Of a stretch of 64,000 nt of DNA, positions 13,130 to 23,125 are shown piece after piece (the stretch's first letter is position 1; every line of letters starts with the position of its first letter). The stretch covers positions 1,426,001 to 1,490,000 of the forward strand of contig BLAL01000215.1 of assembly GCA_015698045.1 (NCBI GenBank), written 5' to 3'. The position numbers were made by a program, and so were the translations under genes. This stretch comes from Rhizophagus clarus. Taxonomy: Eukaryota > Glomeromycota > Glomeromycetes > Glomerales > Glomeraceae. The notes beneath the pieces are model-generated. The model saw nothing but the letters and a program-made list of their open reading frames with translations. It was not told where the DNA came from and searched no databases.

Positions 13130-13610
13130 AGATTATGCATCATAATATTTTGTAAGTTTCCAGACCTACCGCAAGTTTGCAGAAAAGTAATATTTCGTAA
13201 CTTTTTGAAATATTTCAAAATATTATGATATGCAAAGTTTCATAATTTTACAGTTCATAATATTCTGTAATTTTACGCATTCGCAATATTTTGTAATTTT
13301 ACATAATATTTTGTAAGTTTCCAGACCCGCCGCAAGTTTGCGTAAGCGTAATATTTTATATTTCAAAATATTATGATATGCAAAATTTCGTAATTTTACG
13401 GTTTGTAATATTGTGTAATTTTATTGCGTAATATTTCACAACTTTTTAAAATATTTTGAAATATTATGATATACAAAGTTTCATAATTTTACGGTTCATA
13501 ATATTTTGTAATTTTATTGCATAATATTTTGCAACTTTTTAAAATATTTTGATGATTCGTAATTTTACATAAATATTTTGTAATGTTTCAAAATTCATTT
13601 TTGTACTATA
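13130..13610. repeat. Subterminal repeats of element A, left end
   Basis: Short units such as TAATATTTTGTAAGTTTCCAG and GCAAGTTTGCGTAAGCG-type segments recur at 40-90 bp spacing, with both orientations intermixed. The mirror-image set occupies 24400-24700 at the right end of element B. Subterminal repeats usually bind transposase; that role is inferred here. Confidence 0.65.
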
Positions 13611-13772
13611 AGTTTATATAATGTATATTTTATTAGATATAATATGAATTAAATTATAAAAAATTACTAGTATTTATTACTATATACAGAATATATAAAA
13701 GTAAAAAAAGAAAGAGTAACGATACAATTAGATGTAAAAAGAAGAGAAACAGCTATAGTAACATTGGTATTA

Positions 13773-14486
13773 CCGTATATCACGGGCCACAGTACCCCAG
13801 GTATCTTGCAAATTTTGGGGGTTTTGGCCTGTACCCAGGGGTACTATACATGGGTGGATACTATATATAGGGGGGTACAGGATTTTTAAAATACCTGGGG
13901 TACATGCTATGTATAATACCCGGGTTTAATTAGATTGACAAAACGTAAAAAAAATGCCGAAACTGACTGTTCTGGCATTTTTATGTGTAAAGTAAAAAAA
14001 AATGCTGAAACTGATTGTTCTGGCATTTTTATATATATAAAAACGCAAAAAAAACACCGAAACTAACTGTTCTGGCGTTTTTTATATGTAAAATAAAAAA
14101 AATGTCGAAACTGATTGTTCTGGCATTTTTTATATGTAAAGTAAAAAAAAAATGCTAAAACTGATTGTTCTGGTATTTTTTTATATATAAAAACGCAAAA
14201 AAATGCCGAAACTGACTGTTCCGGCGTTTTTATATATATAAAAACGCAAAACTGACTATTCTGGCATTTTTTATATGTAAAGTAAAAAAAAAATGCCAAA
14301 ACTAATTGTTTTAGCGTTTTTATATATCTGGAATATACATTATATATTGATCTAGTATTATACCCCGGGTATTTTACAAAATTTTAAGCTTTAAATTGGA
14401 ATTCTCTATGTAAAGTACCCGGGTACTTTAAAATTCTCGCAAATTTCTTGAGGGGGGTACTATACATAGGGGGGTACTGTGGCCTG
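13773..14486. mobile_element. 714-bp palindromic TA-target element nested in element A
   Basis: The ends are long inverted repeats: left CCGTATATCACGGGCCACAG, and right read inward CCGTATATTACAGGCCACAG, continuing into ACC/GGGTAC-rich blocks. It is flanked by TA at 13771-13772 and 14487-14488. The matching place in element B (about 24204-24216) is uninterrupted, so it preserves the empty site and supports both borders. The centre is a hairpin minisatellite; there is no transposase. Likely a non-autonomous element of a TA-targeting family. Confidence 0.8.
13940..14325. repeat. Hairpin minisatellite inside the 714-bp element
   Basis: About seven or eight units of roughly 50 bp, each with ATGCCGAAACTGACTGTTCT followed by GGCATTTTT, so each unit can fold through TGCC/GGCA arms. 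A-runs and TATATGTAAA spacers separate the units. The open frames across it are repeat translation, not genes. Confidence 0.75.
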
Positions 14487-14529
14487 TAATATACGGTAGA
14501 TATAAAGATAAAAGAAATATTATTAGTAT

Positions 14530-15200
14530 TATTAGTGTTGTTAATATTAGAGTAAAAAGAGTTAAAGTAACAGTAGAAACGGATATTATCGTTAGTATTA
14601 AAGTACAAGTAAAAAAAAAGAAAACGTAGATAGTATTATTAGTATTACGATATAAAGTAACAATTAGGGTAAAAAACGTGTTAATATTAAAACAATTAGT
14701 ATTAATAAACAAATATTTCTATATCTGCAAAGAATAAACTAAAAATAAAAGAAAGAGGAAAAATAAACATATTGTTGGTATTAAGTAAAAGGAGTAAAAA
14801 AAACATAATTAGTATTATTAGTATTGTTAGTATTAAAGTAAAAGTAAAAAGGAATAAAGGAAATATGGATATTATTGTTAGTATTACGACACAAAGTAAC
14901 AGAGGTAAAAAGAAAACGAAAATAATTAGTATTAATAAACAAATATTTCTATACCTGCAAAGAATAAACTAAAAAAAAAAGAAAGAGGAGACAAAATAAA
15001 AAATAAACATGTTGTTAGTATTAAGTAAAAGGAGTAAAAAAAACATAATTAGTATTGTTAGTATCGATCGTTAGTATTAAAGTACAAGTAAAAAGAAATA
15101 AAAGAAACATGTATATTATTGTCAGTATTACGATACAAAGTAAAAAAGAAGTAAAAAATAATGTATTAATAAACAAATATTTCTATACCTGCAAAGCAAT
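14530..15200. repeat. About 230-bp tandem repeat in element A
   Basis: The marker AAACAAATATTTCTATA, followed by a (C/T)CTGCAAAG block, recurs at about 14709, 14940 and 15173. Between the markers lies (A/G)TTAGTATTA-rich sequence. The inverted counterpart in element B is at about 23750-24215, with a 209-bp spacing between its two markers. Confidence 0.7.
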
Positions 15201-16204
15201 AAATTATAAAATATATGTATATAATTAAAAAATATTGAATAAAAAGATAAAGAAATAATAAAAAGAAGAGAAAAATATTAAACAAAAAAATAAAGAAATA
15301 AAGAGACAAAAAATAAATAGGACAAAAAACGCGTGCAGATTAAATCACATGCAAGGATCAGCCTAATTTTGATTGGCCAGAAAATATGATATTGTATATG
15401 CAATCATGCACAATCATATCATGCAGATTTATTTATTTAATTATCAACAACGCAGACGTAACATAAATAAATCGTGACTGAAACTTGTATTCAATTTGTA
15501 TTCAATTTGTGTTGATAATTCTGGTAAAAAATTATTAATTTTGGCCAAATTTCGTTAAATTTGTTAAATTTGTGTTGAATTTGTGTTGAATTTGTGTTGC
15601 GTAATTTTTTATTTATCACAAGGGGATAATATTTAGTAATTGCATGTATATACGATGTACAAGATTTTTTTTATGATTTTTTTAAGAAATGTACGCAAAA
15701 TATTTAATCAGAATATAATTGTTTTTATTTTTAAATATGATATATTGATATGAAATCAAACTAAGATTTTTTTTTATTAATCATGATATTTATATTTAGA
15801 TAATCCATATCTGCACGAGATTTAATTAATATGTTTAATGATGAGAGTGTAATAAATTAAATTTTAATTGAAACTAGAAATAAAATCAAACCAAAGAGGT
15901 ATTGTTCAAATTTTTATTTAAAGTGACATTTTATGACCTTCTTTTTACCCAAATTTTTGCTCATCCCAAAATCAAATTATAAAAATCAAATCTAATCTAA
16001 TAATGCCTTACCACACACGTTCACGTTATTCCCACTATAACGTCCACTGGAACTGGGCTATAATGGACGAGCTGGTTAACATACATCGAAACAGAAACTG
16101 CGCCTACTACAATATTAATGGTAGAAGCCGCCATGATTTTTGGGACTCTGTTGCCATGACTAATATCTATAATTTCTTTAAGAAAGAATTTAAATTCAAG
16201 GCAA

Positions 16205-17377
16205 AGACAGCGTGTTGCTTCATACTTTATTGCAATTCTGATAGTGACTTAAGGAGAAATTTCTTTCTCGTGCACGCTCAAAAAGGCGTAACATACAAAG
16301 AACAAATAATTTTCTGAAAAATACATGCAAGAAATGCTAAAACTATTAAAAGAAAAAGAATCTCTGGCAAATAATTACAGATCCTACCCACTAATATATT
16401 TCAATTAGCGTATAGGCAACTATGCTTTACACTCCCTTCATAAAATCTCCTATCTACGATAAATATTGATGAAAAATCATCTGGGAATATCACAAGTACT
16501 GTCAGAGCAAAATCAGCATACGGAGCTGAAAGCTCGTTAGCAACTTCTCCTGGTGACCACATATCACGAATACACAAACCCATTTCACCAGCGTCAAGAC
16601 AAAACAGTCCTTAAAAACTATAGATCTACTTGGGTAAGGATTTGATGATGGTCCTACACGCGACTCATCTGATCGGCATGCTACAAAAACTGCAACACCC
16701 GAAGTTACCCTCCTTAAAATAAAAATCACCTGAACACCGATCGATTTTAAAAATCACTAAACCTACTGTCAATCAAATTTTCCAGTATCTCCTCATCCCC
16801 AATAAAAACAACATTACACCAAAAAAAATGACCAAAGAAAAAGAAAAAAAAAAACAAAAAGAAAAAACTGCAGGAAAAACCCAACTTTCGTTAGGAAAAA
16901 AACCTGATGTAAACACTAAACCATCCTTTACACCTACACCACCTTTAAAAAGAAACAACTCAACCCCAGAACTAGCCAAAAACTTCAACTGACGAGCCGT
17001 AAAACTGAGATCTTAGGACATCTTCCAAAAATGAGGGTCTGAACCGCAAACTACTTGGCCAGTTAGACTTTAAAGGCGTAGGAACCGGATGCACTACTAG
17101 TAACCTTTTAGAAAGCCTAGGGAAACGTTCATATGGTCTATCCATTTTACCCCATTATTGGTGTATCCCCAACTTAACAATAACGTTTCTACTTGCAACA
17201 AGCCATTAGGACATGAGCAAATACCTTAAACCAAGGTACGAGACTCTGTAGGTTATCCTACAATATCGAAAAGACCTTCTACAACCACTCGATGGCAAAA
17301 AGTCCTCATACTTTTCTTTCAAACTTCTTGGGAAAAAATGGATAAAAGATCAGTGGGAAGAGTTGACAATTGGTGTT
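16205..17377. other. Extra 1.2-kb segment in element A between direct repeats
   Basis: The 20-base string GAATTTAAATTCAAGGCAAA occurs at about 16189-16208 and again at 17379-17398. Element B has a close variant of it once. The segment between the copies is therefore an additional insertion or the remnant of an earlier retroposition at the same site. It has GC-richer, once-coding-looking sequence, including a Lys-rich stretch near 16827-16875 (MTKEKEKKKQKEK) and PSFTPTPPLKRNNSTPELAK, but no intact frame. I do not recognise the product. Confidence 0.5.
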
Positions 17378-17392
17378 AGAATTTAAATTCAA

Positions 17393-18920
17393 GGCAAACG
17401 CGGCATAGTAGCCCTTATCTTTATTAATATTATTAAACTGATACAATTTATAAAACATAAAAAGAAACAAAATAAAATAAAATTAACTAAAAACAAAACT
17501 ATATAGTCTCCTAAGTAAAAATATAGTAATAAACCTATCCTAAAAAGAATAAATCGCATTACACTAAATTTCCCTAAATCTTCCCCCTTGATATATTCCA
17601 ACCAAAGTAGAAGCAACTATGCTAACATAATAACGGATAACACGCCCACTATAAAAATCGACATCCCATCCTGCAAAGGCTGTTATTAAGTAGCACCATT
17701 AGACGACCCATAAAACCCGACAAATGTTTAAACTATGGCAAACCTTGAGTCATCGAGTTCTTAATCCAATCAACTTCGGAGTCACGTGAAGTCACGGGAT
17801 GGGTCGGAGGAGGTAGCGAGGAGAAAGGCACATACGTCGTAGCAGGCAAATTAGAAGGCCGAGGGGTAGTTTTCAATTTAAGGGTAATGTTCATCACATC
17901 TTCCCATTTACTCTTGTCATGAGTACGCGGATTCCAGATGCGTGTCCTAAGCTTTTGGATGAAATTATTATGTATCGCAGCTACGACCTTCATAGCAGAC
18001 GGTCTGGGAATAGATAAATCGACAAATAAGTCAATAAACATGGCAGGTAAACAGCCCTGGATGAGCGCGTAAGAGGACCAGTTAGAGGAAGAAATGGTCC
18101 AGCAAGAAAGAGAAAAGAGTTTCCTGAGCAAGGGTGTAGGATCCTGATCAGCCAATTCACCAGCTTTGCGAAGCTTAGAAAATAAATGATTTTGATAAGA
18201 TTGCAATATTTGATGCATGACAGGGCGTCGTTTAAAACAAAGGATCAAGTGCATCAAGTCCTCCATGCGATCACGACACGAACGGCATGTAAGAAGATCG
18301 ATATAGAGATCGGAGCGGGTGACTTTTAACTTTTCCAGGAAAGGCAAATCATCGAGGAAGAGTTTAAACTTGAAAGTGTAATGTCTTGCGGCATGAGAAG
18401 CCTGGAAGGAAGCATCATGAGTCGGGGAGAAATTAAGAGTAAACCAAGTAAGTTCCCAGTCCACTACATAGTCGTCTTTGTCATACAGGCAATATACAAA
18501 TTGAAAACGTTTGAGAGATAAGAGGTCCTTCAAAAAGGTGGCCTGGAAATGGAGCTTGAAAAGCCGCCTGGGATTGGACTCGCAAACCACATTGTCATAC
18601 ACCAAACGAACGGGATGCGAAGAGGTGTAAGTGTCTTGGGGCAAAAGAGGAGCCATATCAGAATGATGGGCGGAATTCGCAAGAGAATCAGCAAATTCGT
18701 TCCAGTAATTGCCATCATGACCTTTGACTTTGACGGGGAAAACCGTAAGATTTTTGGAATGAACGAGTCGCTCAATAGAAGCCCACAGCCCGAAGTTAGT
18801 AGTTTTGTAAAACAGACGACTATTAGAGTAGAAAGAAGATGCACACAGTCGCAAACCATCAATGGCAGCTTGGGAGTCCGTGTAAATAGTAACAGTAGAG
18901 TCATCCGGAGTGATGCTTAA
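17393..18920 (-). mobile_element. 5'-truncated LINE with RNase H domain, inserted in element A
   Basis: The insert is flanked by a perfect 15-bp target duplication, AGAATTTAAATTCAA, at 17378-17392 and 18921-18935. The coding strand is minus; the frame 18935-17733 (its first few codons lie in the target duplication) gives about 400 residues. The beginning is an RNase HI domain missing its first strands: TIYTDSQAAIDGL and VKVKGHDGNYWNEFADSLAN carry the Asp and His/Asp residues expected of the last catalytic motifs. The rest resembles the C-terminal region of fungal LINE ORF2 proteins, with a Cys-Arg-Ser-Cys zinc-like motif and H-L-I-L-C. About 340 bp of 3' UTR follow. No reverse transcriptase is present, consistent with 5' truncation on insertion. 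Confidence 0.85.
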
Positions 18921-19736
18921 AGAATTTAAATTCAAATTAACTAATCCATTTAATTGAATTAGAATAAATAGAATATTTCGTACGAGGGTTTCTGGGCAAT
19001 AGTGCAGCCAAAAGTGAAGGAACCTCGTTAGGGATTACCATGTAAGTAAATAAATAAAATTACATTCATATAAATTAAATGTATTTATCGAATATTCAAA
19101 CTGATTTTGATATTTAGAACTATGTCCTATATCATAATAGAAACCCTGGACGGTGGCTGTGGACATGTACTGGCCAAAGATATTATCGCAAATTTAGAAC
19201 GAGATTTTGGGAGAGGCCAGGTAATTATACTATAATAAAATTTATAATTAATATTTACGTTCATATTTTAAATTTGATAAATTTGATCAATTTTAGTCAC
19301 GCGTGATAATTGTAGGAGAAGGAGAAACTTACCTATGTATCGTAGAAGAAGATAAATATTTTTATTTTTTTATTTATTAAGTGAGTAGCTAAGCCCAGTC
19401 TGTACCAAATATCGGTTGGAGACTCACATTTTTTTGGGCTGTGACTGATACTGACGTTCACACTGTACAGCCTGGATACTATTTTATAAAATAGTAGCGA
19501 ACAAGTATCAAATGTGTATTTTTTTATTAAGTTATAATAAAAATTAGAATTTACTTTAATTTTTAACATAAAAATTGTAAATAATAAAAAAACATAAAAA
19601 TTGTAAATAATAAAAAAACATAAAAATTGTAAATAATAAAAAATTCATAAATAAAAATAAATTTGTTTTTCCAAACTTAAAAAAAGGTGTTTATATTATT
19701 TTTGATTATTCAATAGTATCACATGCCCCTTGTATA

Positions 19737-19893
19737 TGGGATCTTTGCAATAGAAAGGTACGAAACTCAAAAAAAAATAAAAATTTAATTAATATTAAAT
19801 TTACACTTATTTTAGTATAAAAAACATAATTAGCATATAAAATAAATTTAAAAATTTTTTTGAGTTTCGTACCTTTCTATTGCAAAGACCCCA
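19737..19893. mobile_element. 157-bp MITE (copy 1) with TA target duplication
   Basis: The perfect terminal part TGGGRTCTTTGCAATAG continues as an inverted repeat of about 37 bp through GTACGAAACTCAAAAAAA. TA flanks it at 19735-19736 and 19894-19895. Element B retains the empty site at about 21487-21500. Copy 2 lies at 22979-23125. Confidence 0.88.
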
Positions 19894-19919
19894 TATGTTC
19901 TACTGCATACGCAACTTTA

Positions 19920-20400
19920 ACGATCGAATAGTAATATTACGCAAGTTTACAGTCTCGTAAATTTTCAAAATATTTTAACTGTAATATTACGCAGGTTTAC
20001 AGTTTTATAAATTTTTGAAATATTTTAACCATAATATTACGCAGGTTTACAGTTTCGTAAATTTGCAGAATATTTTGACTGTAATATTACGCAGATTTAC
20101 AGTTTCGTAAATTTGCAGAATATTTTGACCGTAATATTATACAGGTTTACAGTCTTGTAAATTTTTGAAATATTTCAACTGTAATATTACGCAGGTTTAC
20201 AGTTTTGTAAATTTGCAGAATATTTTGACCATAATATTGCGTAAATCTTATAATATTGAAAACTTGTGTAATATTTTAACCGTAATATCACATAAATCTT
20301 ACGAAATTGTAAACTTATGTAATATTTTGAAATTTTTTGAAATATTATGCTATAAACTTTCGTAAACTTACAAAATCGTAAACTTACGCAATTTTACGCG
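19920..20400. repeat. 50-bp subterminal repeats of element A, right end
   Basis: Seven to eight units of GTAATATTACGCAGGTTTAC plus CAGTTTCGTAAATTTTTGAA-type sequence, spaced about 50 bp apart. The mirror copy is at 20990-21470 in element B. Variation among units is mostly C/T and G/A. Confidence 0.75.
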
Positions 20401-20420
20401 CTATAAAATTTTCTGATGTA

Positions 20421-20967
20421 TTTTTAATTAACTTTATGAAAAAATATTATGAAATGTTTTTTTAGTATATTTTTATTAATAAAAAAATAAAAAAAATGTT
20501 TTTAGGACATTTTTTTATTTAAAATATTTGTAATAAAATTTTGGGTAATTAGGTTTATCCAGTTACCTGAAGTAACCTGAATACTTTCAGGTTAAATGAG
20601 TCAGGTCAAGTCAAAACAAGTTACCTGACCTAACCTGACCTGAAAAAATTATTCAGTTTGGGTTAATCAGGTAACCCAACTCAACCTGACCCATTCAGAA
20701 CTCTATTTATAAAAAGAAAAAAAGCAGATGTATCTGAATACTCTATTTACAAAAAGAAAAAAATGAAATTTAAATAATTGTTTTATTAAAAAATTAATTG
20801 AAAGAAAGCCTTTTTTACCAATTCTACGCTTCAAATACCATGTTCTGAAGTACTTATTATCTACAAAAAGAAAATGAAAATAAAACAATTAATAATTGTT
20901 TTGTAAAAGAATAAATTAATAAGAATACAAAATTCTTTACCATTGAAAAATCTAAAGTTTACGCATT
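20421..20967. other. Spacer between elements A and B with a repeat fragment
   Basis: This 547-bp spacer holds a block rich in CAGGT, TGACCT and AACCTGA words (about 20551-20703) that resembles one end of a hAT-type MITE (GTTCTGAATGGGTCAGGTTG on the minus strand). A degenerate array of AAAAAGAAAAAAA and ATGCTTCAA-type units follows, resuming beyond element B at 24734. Confidence 0.5.
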
Positions 20968-20989
20968 TACATCAGAAAATTTTATAGCG

Positions 20990-21470
20990 CGTAAAATTGC
21001 GTAAGTTTACAATTTTGTAAGGTTAAGAAAGTTTATAGCATAATATTTTGAAAAATTTCAAAATATTACATAAGTTTATAATTTTGTAAGATTTATGTGA
21101 TATTACGGGTAAAATATTATACAAGTTTTTAATATCGTAAGATTTACTTAATATTATGGTCAAAATATTTTGCAAATTTACGAAACTATAAACCTGTATA
21201 ATATTATGGTCAAAATATTTTAAAAATTTACGAGACTGTAAACCTGTGTAATATTACGGTTAAAATATTTCAAAAATTTACGAAACTGTAAACCTGTGTA
21301 ATATTACAGTTGAAATATTTTGAAAATTTACGAGACTGTAAACCTATGTAATATTATGGTTAAATATTTCAAAATTTTACGAAACTTGTAAAGCTGCGTA
21401 ATATTACGGTTAAAATATTTTGAAAATTTACAAGACTGTAAACCTGCGTAATATTACTATTTGATCGTTA
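20990..21470. repeat. 50-bp subterminal repeats of element B, left end
   Basis: Inverted counterpart of the array at 19920-20400; units read AAACCTGTGTAATATTACGG and AAATATTTYRAAAATTTACG at about 50-60 bp spacing. Confidence 0.7.
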
Positions 21471-21779
21471 AAGTTATGTATGCAGTAGAACGTATACAAG
21501 AGGTATGTGATACTATTGAATAATCAAAAATAATATAAACACCTTTTTTTTAAGTTTGGAAAAGCAAATTTATTTTTATTTACGAATTTTTTATTATTTA
21601 CAATTTTTATGTTAAAATTAAAGTAAATTCTAATTTTTACACATTTGATACTTGTTCGCTACTATTTTATAAAATAGTACCCAGGCTGTATAACGTAGAT
21701 GTCAGTATTAGTTACAGCCCAAAAAACGTGAGTCTCCAGCCGATATTTGGTATGGACTGAGCCTAGCTACTCACTTAAT

Positions 21780-22745
21780 AAATAAAAAAATAAAAATATT
21801 TATCTTCTTCTACGATACATAGGTAAGTTCCTCCTTCTCCTACGATCATCACGTGTGACTAAAATTGATCAAATTTATCAAATTTAAAACATGAACGTAA
21901 ATATTAATTATAAATTTTATTATAGTATAATTACCCAGTCTCTCCCAAAATCTCGTTCTAAATTCACAATAATATCTTTGGCCAGTACGCATCCACAGCC
22001 GCCGTCCAGGGTTTCCATTATGATATAGAACATAGTTCTAAATATCAAAATCAGTTTGAATATTTGATAAATACATTTAATTTATATGAATGTAATTTTA
22101 TTTATTTACTTACATGGTAATCTCTGACGAGGTTGATCTACTTTTGGCTGCACTGTTGTCCAGAAACCATTGTATGAAATATTCTATTTATTCTAATTTA
22201 ATTAAATGGATTGGTTAATTTGAATTTAAATTTTTAACGGTGCTACTTAATAACAGCTTTTGCAGGATGGGATGTCGATTTTTATAGTGGGCGTGTTATC
22301 CGTTATTTTGTTAGCATAGTTGCTTCTACTTTGGTTGGAATATATCAAGGGGGAAGATCTAGGGAAATTTAGTGTAATGCGATTATTCTTTTTAGTTTAA
22401 TTTTATTACTTTATTTTTACTTAGGAGACTATATAGTTTTGTTTTTAGTTAGTTTTATTTTCTTTTGTTTCTTTTTATTTTTTGTAAATTGTATCGAGTT
22501 AATAATAATTAATAAAGATAAAGGCTACTATGCCGCGTTTGCCTTGAATTTAAATTTTTTCTCAAAGAAATTATAGATATTAGTCATATGAACCTATTAG
22601 TAACAGAGTCTCAAAAATCATAGCGGCTTCTACCATTAATATTGTGATAGGTGTAGTTTCTATCTCGGCGTATGTCAACAAACTCATCCATCATAGCTCA
22701 GTTCCAATAGACGTTATAGTGAGAACAACATGAACGTGTATGGCA
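21780..22745 (-). pseudogene. Myb/SANT-like gene of element B, interrupted by a LINE remnant
   Basis: Reading the minus strand from about 22745, degraded sequence matches part 1 of the element A gene (IMDEL, NINGRSR). After the LINE remnant comes VSGQQCSQK, an in-frame TAG, INLVRDYH, an intron starting GTAAGT, then LYHNGNPGRRLWMRTGQRYY and FRTRFWERL. The domain end and intron agree with element A. The copy is broken. Confidence 0.55.
22215..22548 (+). mobile_element. LINE 3' remnant in element B at the same target site
   Basis: About 330 bp match the 3' UTR of the LINE in element A (GGTGCTACTTAATAACAGC through TTGCCTTGAATTTAAA), in the opposite orientation. Flanking AATTTAAATT copies at about 22215 and 22548 correspond to the same target duplication as in A. 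Most likely the LINE was present before the two copies separated and B later lost the coding part; independent insertion at the same site is less likely. Confidence 0.65.
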
Positions 22746-22978
22746 AGGCATTATTAAATTAGATTTGATTTTTATAATTTGATTTTGGGATAAGTAAAAA
22801 TTTGGGTAGAAAGAAGGTCGTAAAATGTCACTTTAAATAAAAATTTGAACAATACCTCTTTGGTTTGATTTTATTTTTCGTTTCAATTAAAATTTAATTT
22901 ATTACACTTTTCATCATTAAACATATTAATTAAATCTCATGCGGATATGGATTATCTAAATATAAATATGGGGTCTTT

Positions 22979-23125
22979 GCAATAGAAAGGTACGAAACTC
23001 AAAAAAATTTTTAAATTTACTTTATATGCTAATTATGTTTTTTATACTAAAATAAGCGTAAATTTAATATTAATTAAATTTTTATTTTTTTTTGAGTTTC
23101 ATACCTTTCTATTGCAAAGATCCCA
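22979..23125. mobile_element. 147-bp MITE (copy 2) with TA target duplication
   Basis: Same family and TIR as the MITE at 19737-19893 (TGGGGTCTTTGCAATAG and its inverse). TA is at 22977-22978 and 23126-23127. Element A keeps the empty site near 15785-15800. Confidence 0.85.

Larger units (their letters stand above)
16003..19225 (+). pseudogene. Myb/SANT-like (trihelix) DNA-binding gene of element A, split by insertions
   Basis: Part 1 (16003-about 16200) encodes HWNWAIMDELVNIHRNRN, YYNINGRSRHDFWDSVA and IYNFFKKEF, typical of the first two helices of trihelix/SANT-like domains common in fungal and transposon proteins. Inserted DNA follows. Part 2 (about 18985-19050) encodes GQ-C-QK then RNLVRDYH, with an in-frame TGA where element B has TAG. 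After a GTAAGT-AG intron, part 3 (19118-19220) encodes GQRYYRKFRTRFWERP, the usual end of such domains. The order and intron match the copy in element B, so the ancestral gene had at least two exons. Such proteins probably bind element ends; that is inferred. Both window copies are broken. Confidence 0.6.
13096..20418 (+). mobile_element. TIR element A: DNA transposon carrying a Myb/SANT-like gene, with nested insertions
   Basis: The left end starts CATCAGGAAATTTTATAG and the right end, read inward, starts CATCAGAAAATTTTATAG. Both are flanked by TA (13094-13095, 20419-20420). The ends carry arrays of subterminal repeats: about 13130-13600 on the left and 50-bp units at 19920-20400 on the right. 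In order the interior holds a nested 714-bp element, a 230-bp tandem repeat, a broken Myb/SANT-like gene, an extra 1.2-kb segment, a LINE fragment and a 157-bp MITE. A related copy, B, lies 0.55 kb away in the opposite orientation. TA duplications suggest the Tc1/mariner side of the DDE families, while an accessory Myb-like protein is typical of PIF/Harbinger; I saw no transposase, so the superfamily is open and the element is presumably non-autonomous. Confidence 0.75.

Noticed and set aside
14063-14299. Repetitive YKKCQNSQF-type peptide frame
   Set aside because: Translation of the hairpin minisatellite; not maintained outside the repeat.
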